Below are positions 17,127-25,750 of a stretch of 64,000 nt of DNA, piece by piece; position 1 is the first letter of the stretch, and every line of letters starts with the position of its first letter. The DNA comes from Sphingobacterium sp. UBA4616 (GTDB lineage: Bacteria > Bacteroidota > Bacteroidia > Sphingobacteriales > Sphingobacteriaceae). Position numbers and translations under genes: made by a program. The stretch lies in NCBI GenBank assembly GCA_002386525.1, contig DGIS01000001.1, positions 1 to 64,000 on the forward strand, given 5' to 3'. The notes below the pieces were generated by a model. It was not told where the DNA came from. It did not search any database and saw nothing but the letters and a program-made list of their open reading frames with translations.

Positions 17127-17540
17127 TTATTTCTTTTTACCTTTTGCTGGAGCTGCAGCTGCTTGTCCTGGTTTAGGACGCTTAGTTCCGTATTTTGAAC
17201 GACGTTGGTTACGACCTGCTACACCTGAAGTATCTAATGCACCACGGATGATGTGGTAACGCACACCTGGTAAATCCTTAACACGACCACCGCGGATCAA
17301 AACGATCGAGTGCTCTTGTAAGTTGTGACCTTCTCCAGGGATGTAAGCGTTGACCTCTTTACCGTTTGTTAAACGTACACGAGCTACTTTACGCATTGCT
17401 GAGTTTGGTTTTTTAGGGGTAGTAGTATATACACGTGTACATACACCTCTTCGCTGTGGACATGAGTCCAACGCTGGTGACTTACTCTTATCAACCAGAG
17501 CTACTCTACCTTTTCTAACTAATTGTTGAATAGTAGGCAT
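17127..17540 (-). CDS. rpsL: 30S ribosomal protein S12
   Basis: Full-length S12 (137 aa) of the decoding centre, first gene of the str operon. Visible: [34 protein letters not shown] with the Lys of the streptomycin-sensitive KPNSA motif, and the [14 protein letters not shown] segment. The C-terminal tail is Ala/Lys-rich. The KPNSA and GRVKDLPG sites are unchanged, so no streptomycin-resistance substitution is evident. Confidence 0.98.
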   Translation of the reverse strand: MPTIQQLVRKGRVALVDKSKSPALDSCPQRRGVCTRVYTTTPKKPNSAMRKVARVRLTNGKEVNAYIPGEGHNLQEHSIVLIRGGRVKDLPGVRYHIIRGALDTSGVAGRNQRRSKYGTKRPKPGQAAAAPAKGKKK

Positions 17541-17588
17541 TTACCTGTTTTTGTTTATAAATTTTGTACCTAAATTATTTTAAGTTCG

Positions 17589-17596
17589 CAAAGATA
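17589..17596 (-). promoter_or_regulatory. -7 promoter box of the str operon; remaining gap to 17955 featureless
   Basis: The minus strand reads TATCTTTG followed by C, an excellent match to the Bacteroidota TAnnTTTG box, 49 bp upstream of the rpsL ATG. The rest of the 415-bp gap between rpsL and the next plus-strand gene shows no open frame, repeat or clear promoter that I can support. Confidence 0.7.
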
Positions 17597-17955
17597 CTGA
17601 TTCCCTTTTGAATATGAAATAGTTACTATATAATATTTAGATTATTTTTTCGAAATAGGACCGCTAATTCGTCATTACGCTGTCCTATCCCAATGCGAAC
17701 CTCTTTTGTCCTGAAATATAGACAGTCATATGCTAGTAATTGGTATATCCTGAATCAACAATAATTTTGGAATAATAGCTGCTGCGGATCTGTTTCCCTT
17801 GGTATTACCCTTAATAACAGTCTTTTGCCTGAAATTATTTTTCTACTTGTTTCCAAGTATATTGTGTAGTCTGCATGTTTTTGCGTGCTGTTTGGCAAAG
17901 CATTTGATAAACACGGATAAAATTATTTAGTACAAACAGATAAAGTATTCAAGTT

Positions 17956-18426
17956 ATGAAAATGAAAATGAAATTAATGTATGCGGTTGTATTGGCCCTG
18001 GTGACCTTTGCTTTTGTTGGATGTTCGAAAGATGATGATAATACTATGCCATCGGAGAATAAAGGGGCTCTTAAGGTTACAGTAACAACTTCTTCATCTT
18101 TCACTGTTGACGGAGGAGATGTGTCCGTATCTTGTGGGTCTGCGGGAAGCGATGCAAAGCCACAAACGTGGACCGTAAATGGGACTGCTGGAACAACAGG
18201 TCAAGTATTGTATTCGGTTGAAAAAGAATATTTTCAAGGAGGTAAAACTGCTATTTTGGAGTCCCCTGCTAATTATTTGACTGCTAGTGTAAATATTTCT
18301 GCATTCACAATTAAGCAACCGTTCACACTTACCTACAAAGTTGAGCAGGGAGGGAAAGTAATTGTGGAGAAATCTCAAGAAATCAAGTCTGGTGTAACTC
18401 CTGTATCAGTCTCATTATCATATTAA
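17956..18426 (+). CDS. Small lipoprotein of unknown function
   Basis: A 156-aa lipoprotein: signal peptide and lipobox (AFVGC at residues 19-23) followed by SKDDD, an acidic stretch after Cys that is common in Bacteroidota surface lipoproteins. The rest is a single Ser/Thr/Val-rich beta domain, Ig-like in character (VTVTTSSSFTVDGG, TWTVNG). An ATG two codons downstream could also be the start. It stands alone between rpsL and rnr. I do not recognise the family. Confidence 0.75.
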   Translation: MKMKMKLMYAVVLALVTFAFVGCSKDDDNTMPSENKGALKVTVTTSSSFTVDGGDVSVSCGSAGSDAKPQTWTVNGTAGTTGQVLYSVEKEYFQGGKTAILESPANYLTASVNISAFTIKQPFTLTYKVEQGGKVIVEKSQEIKSGVTPVSVSLSY

Positions 18427-18564
18427 TATTTAGTTTTTCTGAGATGTCTCTATAAAAAAATAGGATCTTTGTTTTTTATAATACAAGTGCTGGATTTCTA
18501 TTACCCTTTTGATGTCTACTATATGTTAAGTTGGTCAAACTACAGCATGAAAAATAGAAAATAA

Positions 18565-18601
18565 GAAAAGGGTGTTAATTTTCAAAATTAACACTCTTTT
18601 C
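18565..18601. terminator. Bidirectional terminator between lipoprotein and rnr
   Basis: An 18-bp arm (18565-18582) pairs with 18584-18601 with one G-T wobble and almost no loop, flanked by A/T runs. It can serve the plus-strand lipoprotein gene and the minus-strand rnr. Confidence 0.8.
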
Positions 18602-18606
18602 TTTTA

Positions 18607-20739
18607 TTAACTTAACAACGTAAAATCAATCTGCCTTTTATCCAGATCGACTTTCTTCACGCGGATCTGAACCTCATCTCCCAACTGGAATTTCTTTTTC
18701 TTCCGTTGTCCAATGATGGCATAGTTTTTCTCGTCAAGCACGTAAAAGTCATCGGTAATATCGCGCAAACGCACCATACCCTCACACTTATTCTCCTCAA
18801 TCTCTACATACATACCCCATTCGGTCACGCCCGACACAATACCGGTATATTCGGTGCCAATCTGATCCTGCAAGTATTCTGCTTGTTTGTACTTGATCGA
18901 TGCACGCTCTGCCTCAGCGGCTTTTTTCTCCATTTGCGAAGAATGTTCCGCCATTTTCTCGTAATGCTCTGCATTGATCTTCGTGCCGCCATCCAGATAA
19001 AACTGTAAAAGACGGTGTACCATCACATCCGGATAGCGGCGGATAGGAGAGGTGAAGTGTGTATAATAATCGAATGCCAATCCATAGTGGCTTGTTTTCT
19101 TCGTCGTATAGATTGCTTTGGCCATCGAGCGCACAGCCAATGAAGTCAGCATATTCTGCTCTTTGCTACCTTCGATCTTGGTCATTAGTGCATTCAAAGA
19201 TTTGGCCGTTTCCTTATCTGTTTTGATGGTCAATTTATGGCCAAACCGCGCAGCAAATTGAGAGAAGGTAGTGAGTGTTTCTGGATTAGGTACATCGTGA
19301 AAACGGTAAACAAACGTAAGCTTGTTTTTTCCGCGCCCTTGTTTACCGATAAATTCAGCAACCTTACGATTGGCCAATAACATAAAATCTTCAATCAGTT
19401 TATGGGCATCTTTACGGACTTTGGTGTATACCCCCGTAGGTTTGCCATTTTCATCCAACGTGAATTTTACTTCTTCACTTTCAAAGGCTATTGCTCCATT
19501 TTTAAACTTCCGCTCCCGAAGAATATAAGCAAGTTCATTCAATTTCAAAATCTCCTCGCTGAAATCACCCGATCTCGTCTCGATCACCTCCTGCGCCTCT
19601 TCATAGCTAAACCGTCTATCCGAGTGAATCACTGTGCGCCCAAACCATTGATCGTGTACATTAGCTTTCTCATCCAGTTCGAAAACTGCTGAAAAACACA
19701 GCTTATCTTCATGTGGACGTAAGGAACATACACCATTGGAAAGACGCTCCGGAAGCATAGGAATAACACGGTCTACCAAATAAACCGATGTGCCGCGACT
19801 GAAGGCTTCTTTATCTAATTCTGTATCTGGCACCACAAAATGGGAAACATCAGCAATATGAACACCAATTTCATAATTGCCATTCTCCAGTTTCTGAAAT
19901 GAAATTGCATCATCGAAATCTTTTGCATCTGCCGGGTCAATAGTAAAGGTCGTCACGCTTCTAAAGTCACGTCTTTTCGCAATTTCCTCGTTGCTTATTT
20001 CTTCCGAAATCTTATTGGCTTCGGCTTCCACTTTTTTCGGGAATTCCAATGGAAAACCAAAGTCGGCCAAAATCGCATTCATCTCGGTATTGTTTTCTCC
20101 TTTGGTACCCAAAACATGTTTTACCGTCCCCACAGGGTTTTTGCTTCCGCTCGGCCAGTCAATAATCGAAACCACTACTTTCTCTTTATCCTTGGCACCA
20201 TTCAGGTTATCCAAGGGAATGAAGATGTCGTGCAACATCTTGCGATCGTCCGCAATGAAAAATGCAAAATTATTGGAGATACTGATGATTCCCGTAAAAT
20301 CGGTCTTGGCCCTTTGCAGGATTTCAACCACTTCACCTTCTTTTTTACGGCCGCCTTTTCGTTTTTCAAAAGTATGTACCTTAACGATATCGCCGTGTAG
20401 CGCCTGCCTCAGCTTACGTGGGGCAATATAAATGTCATTTTCAAATTCGTCGTCAGGAATGACATAGGCAGAACCATCGGCAGTCATATCGACCTTCCCT
20501 GTGACATAAACTTTGAGTTGCTTCAAACTAAACTTGCCTCGCTCGACCTCAACAAAAAGTCCATTTCTAACATTATCATGTAAGATATCGGCAATAGCGA
20601 CTTTGGAATCGTTATCCGTAAGGTTCAATTTTGAAGACACTTGTTTATAGTTGAGCGGCTTGTTATCTGATTTTTCGAAAATATCGACGATCAGTTGTGT
20701 CAAGACCTCTTTATATGGATTATCTTTTTTTGTTTTCAT
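18607..20739 (-). CDS. rnr: Ribonuclease R
   Basis: A 3'-to-5' exoribonuclease of the RNB family, 710 aa, acting on structured RNA. Domains in order: N-terminal winged-helix-like region (about 1-75), cold-shock OB folds (about 80-230), the catalytic RNB domain with the Asp cluster ITIDPADAKDFDDAIS (about 255-275), HYGLAFDYYTHFTSPIRRYPD typical of RNB proteins in pieces near residue 560, and a C-terminal S1 domain (EYTGIVSGVTEWGMYVE). It stands as a single gene; the 268 bp upstream show no clear feature. Confidence 0.96.
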   Translation of the reverse strand: MKTKKDNPYKEVLTQLIVDIFEKSDNKPLNYKQVSSKLNLTDNDSKVAIADILHDNVRNGLFVEVERGKFSLKQLKVYVTGKVDMTADGSAYVIPDDEFENDIYIAPRKLRQALHGDIVKVHTFEKRKGGRKKEGEVVEILQRAKTDFTGIISISNNFAFFIADDRKMLHDIFIPLDNLNGAKDKEKVVVSIIDWPSGSKNPVGTVKHVLGTKGENNTEMNAILADFGFPLEFPKKVEAEANKISEEISNEEIAKRRDFRSVTTFTIDPADAKDFDDAISFQKLENGNYEIGVHIADVSHFVVPDTELDKEAFSRGTSVYLVDRVIPMLPERLSNGVCSLRPHEDKLCFSAVFELDEKANVHDQWFGRTVIHSDRRFSYEEAQEVIETRSGDFSEEILKLNELAYILRERKFKNGAIAFESEEVKFTLDENGKPTGVYTKVRKDAHKLIEDFMLLANRKVAEFIGKQGRGKNKLTFVYRFHDVPNPETLTTFSQFAARFGHKLTIKTDKETAKSLNALMTKIEGSKEQNMLTSLAVRSMAKAIYTTKKTSHYGLAFDYYTHFTSPIRRYPDVMVHRLLQFYLDGGTKINAEHYEKMAEHSSQMEKKAAEAERASIKYKQAEYLQDQIGTEYTGIVSGVTEWGMYVEIEENKCEGMVRLRDITDDFYVLDEKNYAIIGQRKKKKFQLGDEVQIRVKKVDLDKRQIDFTLLS

Positions 20740-21007
20740 CCAATTTTTTTTCTTAATTATTATTTATTCAGTTGTATCGATCCTATACAGCCTTCGGCTT
20801 TCCGCTAACTGACTGCGCGGTAATGGATCGCGCAAAGCCAGTCCTTGGAACGCAACATGAGAGTGTCGGATAGCAAGATCGATGTTACTACAAGGTACAA
20901 AAAAAACAGCAGTTGGCACGACAATAACGAGCTAGACGGAGCATCTTCCGATAGCTGATGTATAGACACTTGAACCGACAAATAGTTTTAGATTCGTATA
21001 GCCTGAT

Positions 21008-21436
21008 TTATTTTTTGCAATGATTGCACACGCCAAGCGCATTTACCGCTATGGCTTCGAGACTAAAGCCTTCAGGTATAGATACCTTCGGTAAAGTCAT
21101 GTCTTCCAGACAGTATACAGAATTGCATACCCGGCAAATAAAATGTACGTGTTGGTCATGGTGATCATGTTCTGAACAGTTTGTCGAACACATGGCATAA
21201 GTGGCCGTACCATGTAGGTCAAAGATTTTATGGATAATCCCTTTCTCTTCAAAACTGGCCAAAACGCGGTATAATGTGACACGGTCAATATCCTTGCCCA
21301 GTAATTTTTCCAGTTCCGGCTGAGAGATAGCCGAATCTTTCCGGGAGATAATTTCAAGTACCTTCAGCCGTGGCTGGGTAACTTTTAAACTATTTCGTTT
21401 GAGAATTTCTGGATATACAGTGTTGGAATCTTCCAT
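21008..21436 (-). CDS. Fur-family metal-dependent transcriptional regulator
   Basis: A 142-aa repressor of the Fur/Zur/PerR family. N-terminal winged helix (LKVTQPRLKVLEII, ISQPELEKLL, DRVTLYRVLASFEEKG) and C-terminal dimer domain with a His cluster (EHDHHDQHVHF) and two CxxC pairs (CRVC and CNHC) forming the structural zinc site. Which metal or stress it senses cannot be decided; Zur or Fur are both possible. Monocistronic; no neighbour points to its regulon. Confidence 0.92.
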   Translation of the reverse strand: MEDSNTVYPEILKRNSLKVTQPRLKVLEIISRKDSAISQPELEKLLGKDIDRVTLYRVLASFEEKGIIHKIFDLHGTATYAMCSTNCSEHDHHDQHVHFICRVCNSVYCLEDMTLPKVSIPEGFSLEAIAVNALGVCNHCKK

Positions 21437-21636
21437 GGATTTTCTTCGTTAAGCCTTAGATCAAATACAAACTAAGAGAAATTTATGGTCATTTACAAGT
21501 TTTAAAAACTGTCCGACGAATTTATTCATCACATTTTTCCCCTTTTACCCTTCGCTAGATGAAACAAAAATAAATCTTTTTCACTAGTCAGCAGAAGCAT
21601 TAATAAGACAAAAATACGGAATCTGATAAAATAAAG

Positions 21637-21681
21637 AAAACCGATAAGTTTAAGATTCGTGTCATCTTACTTATCGGTTTT
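21637..21681 (-). terminator. Terminator after transaldolase
   Basis: A 13-bp stem (21637-21649 with 21669-21681) extended by an inner AAGAT/ATCTT stem, followed on the minus strand by a T-rich stretch. It lies 26 bp beyond the transaldolase stop. Confidence 0.8.
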
Positions 21682-21706
21682 AACGCTATATGGAACTATA
21701 GATACC

Positions 21707-22366
21707 TTATTTTCCTGCAGCTTTAGCGTGATCAGCTAAGAATGTTGCCAAACCGCTATCTGTCAATGGGTGTTTCAATAGGGAAAGGATCGCCGACAAT
21801 GGACCTGTCATCACATCAGCGCCAATTTTAGCACATCCTAGAATGTGGGCACTGTGACGTACAGAAGCCGCTAATATTTGCGTTGGATAGTTGTAGTTAT
21901 CGTAGATCAAACGGATATCTTCAATTAGCGCCAATCCATCTGTAGAGATATCATCCAAACGACCGATGAAAGGAGAGACATAGGTTGCACCAGCTTTAGC
22001 TGCCAATAACGCCTGACCCGCTGTGAACACCAATGTACAATTTGTTTTAATACCCTTTTTGCTGAAATATTTAATTGCTTTTACGCCATCTTTGATCATA
22101 GGAACTTTAACAACAATCTTACTGTCAAGAGCCGCCAATGCTTCTCCTTCTTTGATCATTTCCTCATAAGTAGTAGAAATAACTTCTGCACTTACGTCGC
22201 CATCAACGATCGCACAGATCGCTTTATAATGGTTGATTACGTTTTCATCACCGCTAATACCTTCTTTAGCCATTAAACTTGGATTGGTCGTTACACCGTC
22301 TAATACGCCTAAATCTTGAGCTTCTTTGATTTGTTCTAGGTTCGCTGTGTCAATAAAAAATTTCAT
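21707..22366 (-). CDS. tal: Transaldolase / fructose-6-phosphate aldolase-type (MipB/TalC family)
   Basis: A 219-aa short transaldolase for the non-oxidative pentose phosphate pathway. It has the TNPSL motif (27-31), Schiff-base Lys87 in KVPM, and the [17 protein letters not shown] and SPFIGRLDD segments near 110-145. Length is normal for the short TalC/FSA subgroup. Transaldolase activity is the likelier function in this phylum, but F6P aldolase cannot be excluded from sequence. A -7 box lies upstream and a terminator downstream, so it is transcribed alone. Confidence 0.93.
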   Translation of the reverse strand: MKFFIDTANLEQIKEAQDLGVLDGVTTNPSLMAKEGISGDENVINHYKAICAIVDGDVSAEVISTTYEEMIKEGEALAALDSKIVVKVPMIKDGVKAIKYFSKKGIKTNCTLVFTAGQALLAAKAGATYVSPFIGRLDDISTDGLALIEDIRLIYDNYNYPTQILAASVRHSAHILGCAKIGADVMTGPLSAILSLLKHPLTDSGLATFLADHAKAAGK

Positions 22367-22422
22367 TGTGTATAGTGTTGAATGATAATTATTTGATTAT
22401 TCTATTGTTCAAAATAATAGTA

Positions 22423-22430
22423 CAAAGTTA
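22423..22430 (-). promoter_or_regulatory. -7 promoter box of transaldolase gene
   Basis: Minus strand TAACTTTG fits TAnnTTTG and lies 57 bp upstream of the ATG. Confidence 0.55.
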
Positions 22431-22478
22431 TCGATTATATTCCACTATTGAAGCATCGATTTTCACCTATTGCATCAT

Positions 22479-22486
22479 TATCTTTG
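22479..22486 (+). promoter_or_regulatory. -7 promoter box of the MFS gene
   Basis: TATCTTTG followed by C, a full match to TAnnTTTG, 63 bp upstream of the ATG at 22549 and divergent from the transaldolase promoter. Confidence 0.6.
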
Positions 22487-22548
22487 CAAAAAAAGAATCT
22501 CTTCGGCTAATTTTTTGTTATACTTTATTATAGTATTATCTTTAACGT

Positions 22549-23769
22549 ATGCAGGTTTTTCGTTCGCTCCATTATAGAAATTTTCGTTTACATGTTATTG
22601 GACAGGCAATTTCCCTGATGGGCACCTGGATGCAGCGCATAGCTATCAGCTGGTTAGTCTATGAAATTACGGGATCTGTATTCTGGCTCGGTTTTGTTCA
22701 GTTCATCTCCTTATTGCCTTCGCTAATCTTGTCTCCGTTTATTGGAAGTTTTGTTGATAAGCACAAAAAGTATAAATTGGTTTTGATGACCCAAATCGGT
22801 CTGATGATTCAGGCCGGTATCTTGACCTTGGTTGTCTATCTCAAGTTGGAGAACGTTTTATGGCTCTCCGCATTAGGCCTCCTCCAAGGGGTTATTAATT
22901 CCTTTGACGTTTTAGGACGACAGTCGCTGATGATGCATTTGGTTGGAGATCGTAAAGACCTGCCGAACGCCATTGCGCTCAACTCAACCATTTTCAATGG
23001 CGCGCGAATGCTGGGGCCGGCGATAGGGGGAATTTTACTGAGTACCTACGGCGAACTCGCCTGTTTTGCACTTAACTTTATTAGTTTTGTTCCTGTCATC
23101 ATTACGCTATTGATGATGCGGGTCGACGAAACTCATGTTCAGCTGAGCAAGGGGAGCAATTGGGAAGGCTTGGTCGAAGGTTTTCGCTATCTCAAACGGT
23201 CGCCTCATATCTCTTCGCTGATTATCATCATGACTTTTTCTAGCCTGATTGTCATTCCTTACACGTCGTTGCTACCGGCCATAGCCAAAGAAATGTTTCA
23301 CGGTGATGAACGCACCTTTTCCTGGTTCGAAAGTGCAGCTGGATTGGGAGCGATGATTGGTGCATTTAATATGGCACGTTTAAAATCTGGAACCAATTTG
23401 CGGTATCAGGTGATGGGCGCAGCGGCACTGATGGGGATCGCATTATTATTTTTGGCGCATTCAAGCTTGCTTCAGATGGCACTCGTCTATGTCATGTTGG
23501 TATCTTTTGCCATGATGATGCAAAATTCAAGCATCAATACCTATATTCAGACCCATGCCATACCGATTTACCGTGCACGCGCGATCTCTTATTACATCAT
23601 GGCTTTTCAGGGGATTTTCCCGATCGGCACATTGATGATCGGTTCTCTGGCCAGCTATTGTGGCCTGAGAATAACATTATATGCGATGGGCGGGCTAGGT
23701 ATTATGATAGCAGTCGTTTATTACGGTTATCTCCGATTCCACATCCAAAAACGTTTATTTAAGTTTTAG
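22549..23769 (+). CDS. MFS transporter, EntS-like (MFS_3) family
   Basis: A 406-aa inner-membrane protein with about twelve transmembrane helices and the family's opening FRSLHYRNFRLHVIGQAIS and MGTWMQRIAISWLVYEIT, and motif GSFVDKHKKYKLVL in the first cytoplasmic loop. This subgroup includes proton-driven exporters of siderophores and drugs. The substrate is unknown. It converges with, and overlaps by 15 bp, the retropepsin-like gene on the other strand. Confidence 0.88.
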   Translation: MQVFRSLHYRNFRLHVIGQAISLMGTWMQRIAISWLVYEITGSVFWLGFVQFISLLPSLILSPFIGSFVDKHKKYKLVLMTQIGLMIQAGILTLVVYLKLENVLWLSALGLLQGVINSFDVLGRQSLMMHLVGDRKDLPNAIALNSTIFNGARMLGPAIGGILLSTYGELACFALNFISFVPVIITLLMMRVDETHVQLSKGSNWEGLVEGFRYLKRSPHISSLIIIMTFSSLIVIPYTSLLPAIAKEMFHGDERTFSWFESAAGLGAMIGAFNMARLKSGTNLRYQVMGAAALMGIALLFLAHSSLLQMALVYVMLVSFAMMMQNSSINTYIQTHAIPIYRARAISYYIMAFQGIFPIGTLMIGSLASYCGLRITLYAMGGLGIMIAVVYYGYLRFHIQKRLFKF

Positions 23770-24198
23770 TTTTCGGGTGCGCAATTTTAGCGTGCGCTTG
23801 GCATAATCGATGACAGCACCATAGTCTGCAAAAATATCTCCACCCAATACGCCAATCACAGGATCTAGATGCATTTGTTCGTAGGCATAATTAATGGAAC
23901 TTAAGTCCAATACCGCAGTATGTAGTTTGTTGATCTCCCATTCGCCAATTTTCAGGCTCGGAATTGCCAGGTTAAAGCTTTCCATTGAATTGGTACCAAG
24001 TCCTGTTGATAGTGTTTCAGATGGTTCAAGCTCCAATTGATCCTCTAAAAGATGGCCCAATTGTGTTTTATCAAATACAGTTTTAGAAGCACCTGTATCA
24101 ATCACCATCTTGAATGAACGGCTATAAATTTCTACATCAACTAAAATGTGCGTGCCTTGGCCTTGTAAATCCAATAATTGAAATGGTACTGTTGTCAT
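23755..24198 (-). CDS. Retropepsin-like (clan AA) aspartic protease
   Basis: About 147 aa from the ATG at 24198. It has the retropepsin active-site motif VIDTGASKTVFD and the second family motif VIGVLGGDIFADYGAVIDY near the C-terminus. Single-domain proteins of this type would need to dimerise for activity. The open frame continues upstream to a non-ATG codon at 24351, but the family normally begins just before LLDLQGQGTHI, which supports 24198 (ATG at 24210 also possible). No signal peptide from this start. Its substrate is unknown. Confidence 0.75.
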   Translation of the reverse strand: MTTVPFQLLDLQGQGTHILVDVEIYSRSFKMVIDTGASKTVFDKTQLGHLLEDQLELEPSETLSTGLGTNSMESFNLAIPSLKIGEWEINKLHTAVLDLSSINYAYEQMHLDPVIGVLGGDIFADYGAVIDYAKRTLKLRTRKLKLK

Positions 24199-24396
24199 AC
24201 CACCAAACATAGCCAAAAAATCCTTTAAAAAAGAAACTTTGCGCCGCTGGAAGCTTAAAATTGAGCTTGATGCTGCATGGTGTATCTGCACTTTCCCGCT
24301 TTTCAACGTTTTCAGGTGGGGAAGCAGGTTTACTAAAAGGAGCAAAGACAATACAGAAAAGATAAAATAGATCCTGAAGGAGAGGGGGCAGAAAGA

Positions 24397-24428
24397 AATA
24401 GGCTGTTATTCGCGTACAACAGCCTATT
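24397..24428. terminator. Terminator-like hairpin after mdh
   Basis: AATAGGCTGTT (24397-24407) pairs perfectly with AACAGCCTATT (24418-24428), just beyond the mdh stop. The T-tail on the minus strand is weak. Confidence 0.6.
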
Positions 24429-24438
24429 GTTTTGTCGC

Positions 24439-25377
24439 CTATAAGGCTTTTATTTCTTTTAATACATTATTCATATTACGGACTGCTTCCGCACTTTTGC
24501 GGAATTTTTCTTCGTCCTCTTCATCCAGATGAAGTGGTACGATCCGATCCCATCCTTTTTTATTGATGATAACGGGTACGCCAAGCGTAATATCTTCTTG
24601 GCCAAATTCACCTTCCAAATAAACGGAAGCAGTAAATAATTTCCCTTGATCACGGACAATGCTTTCAACTACTGCAGCAGTTGCCGCGCCAGGAGCATAC
24701 CATGCGGATGTTCCGATTAGGCTGGTTAATGTAGCTCCTCCAACCATGGTTTTGTGGATTATTTCATTCTGCTCTTCCACTGTAAGAAAATCCGTCACAG
24801 GAATACTGTTCCACGTGGAGTGCTTAATAAGCGGAATCATCGTCGTATCGCCATGACCACCAATGACTATCGCATTGAGATCCGCAGCCGAAGCATTCAG
24901 TTTATCACTTAATTGATATTTAAATCGGGCCGAATCCAAGGTTCCACCCATACCGATGATCCTATTTTTTGGTAAACCACTTGACTTTAGTGCCAAATAA
25001 GTCATGGTATCCATTGGATTGGAAACGATGACAATGATAATATCAGGAGAATGCTTCACTAAGTTCTCCACAACCGACTTGACAATATTCGCGTTTGTAC
25101 CGATTAATTCTTCACGTGTCATTCCAGGTTTACGTGGAATGCCCGACGTAATCACAGCAACAGTAGAACCTGCAGTTGAAAGATAGTCATTCGTTACCCC
25201 CTTGATTTTTGATTCAAAACCCAATAAGGCTGCGGTTTGTGCCATATCTTGTGCTTTGCCTTCTGCAAAACCTTCTTTAATATCCAATAATACAATCTCC
25301 TCTGCGACATTCCGACGGATTAAATTGTCCGCTGTAGTAGCTCCTACAGCTCCAGCACCAACAATAGTTACTTTCAT
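24439..25377 (-). CDS. mdh: Malate dehydrogenase (LDH-like type)
   Basis: NAD-dependent malate/oxaloacetate interconversion in the TCA cycle. 312 aa with Rossmann motif GAGAVGATTA (7-16), the substrate loop GIPRKPGMTREEL with the Arg residues that select dicarboxylic acids, SNPMDTMTYLAL, and the catalytic His in GGHGDTTM. This is the lactate-dehydrogenase-like MDH type usual in Bacteroidota. Single gene. The 312 bp upstream (25378-25689) show no open frame, repeat or clear promoter. Confidence 0.96.
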   Translation of the reverse strand: MKVTIVGAGAVGATTADNLIRRNVAEEIVLLDIKEGFAEGKAQDMAQTAALLGFESKIKGVTNDYLSTAGSTVAVITSGIPRKPGMTREELIGTNANIVKSVVENLVKHSPDIIIVIVSNPMDTMTYLALKSSGLPKNRIIGMGGTLDSARFKYQLSDKLNASAADLNAIVIGGHGDTTMIPLIKHSTWNSIPVTDFLTVEEQNEIIHKTMVGGATLTSLIGTSAWYAPGAATAAVVESIVRDQGKLFTASVYLEGEFGQEDITLGVPVIINKKGWDRIVPLHLDEEDEEKFRKSAEAVRNMNNVLKEIKAL

Positions 25378-25689
25378 ATGTACTTTATTTGTTTATTTAT
25401 GCGCTAATTATCCGACTAAGCCCAGGGTGCCTTTGGCAGCTTTATGCCATATAGAATATCCAGCCTATCCTCATCAGTGCTTGTCTCTTAATGCTGCATG
25501 GATATTTCCTGAACATTTATGTGGATCAAAAAATAATGCTTGAATTTAATCAATTATTGTCAGTAAACCAATGCCGGCCGTGGGAATAACTCGTTTTTTG
25601 ACATAATAATATGCCAGGAATTCGTCCTGAGCAAAGAATACCCGATAACATCGTTCCAAGTGTATGACCTACGTAAGACGACCCGAAAA

Positions 25690-25724
25690 AACAACAGGCT
25701 TGAAAGTCATTCAAGCCTGTTGTT
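25690..25724 (-). terminator. Terminator after tamL
   Basis: A perfect 15-bp stem (25690-25704 with 25710-25724) with loop AGTCA, followed on the minus strand by six T. It ends the tamB-tamL transcript. Confidence 0.92.
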
Positions 25725-25750
25725 ACTAGTGCGTAAGCCAGATCGGTCGC

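Noticed and set aside
24199..24351. N-terminal extension of the retropepsin-like protein to a start at 24351
   Set aside because: The upstream codon is TTG, the extension has no family resemblance, and the family begins near the ATG at 24198.
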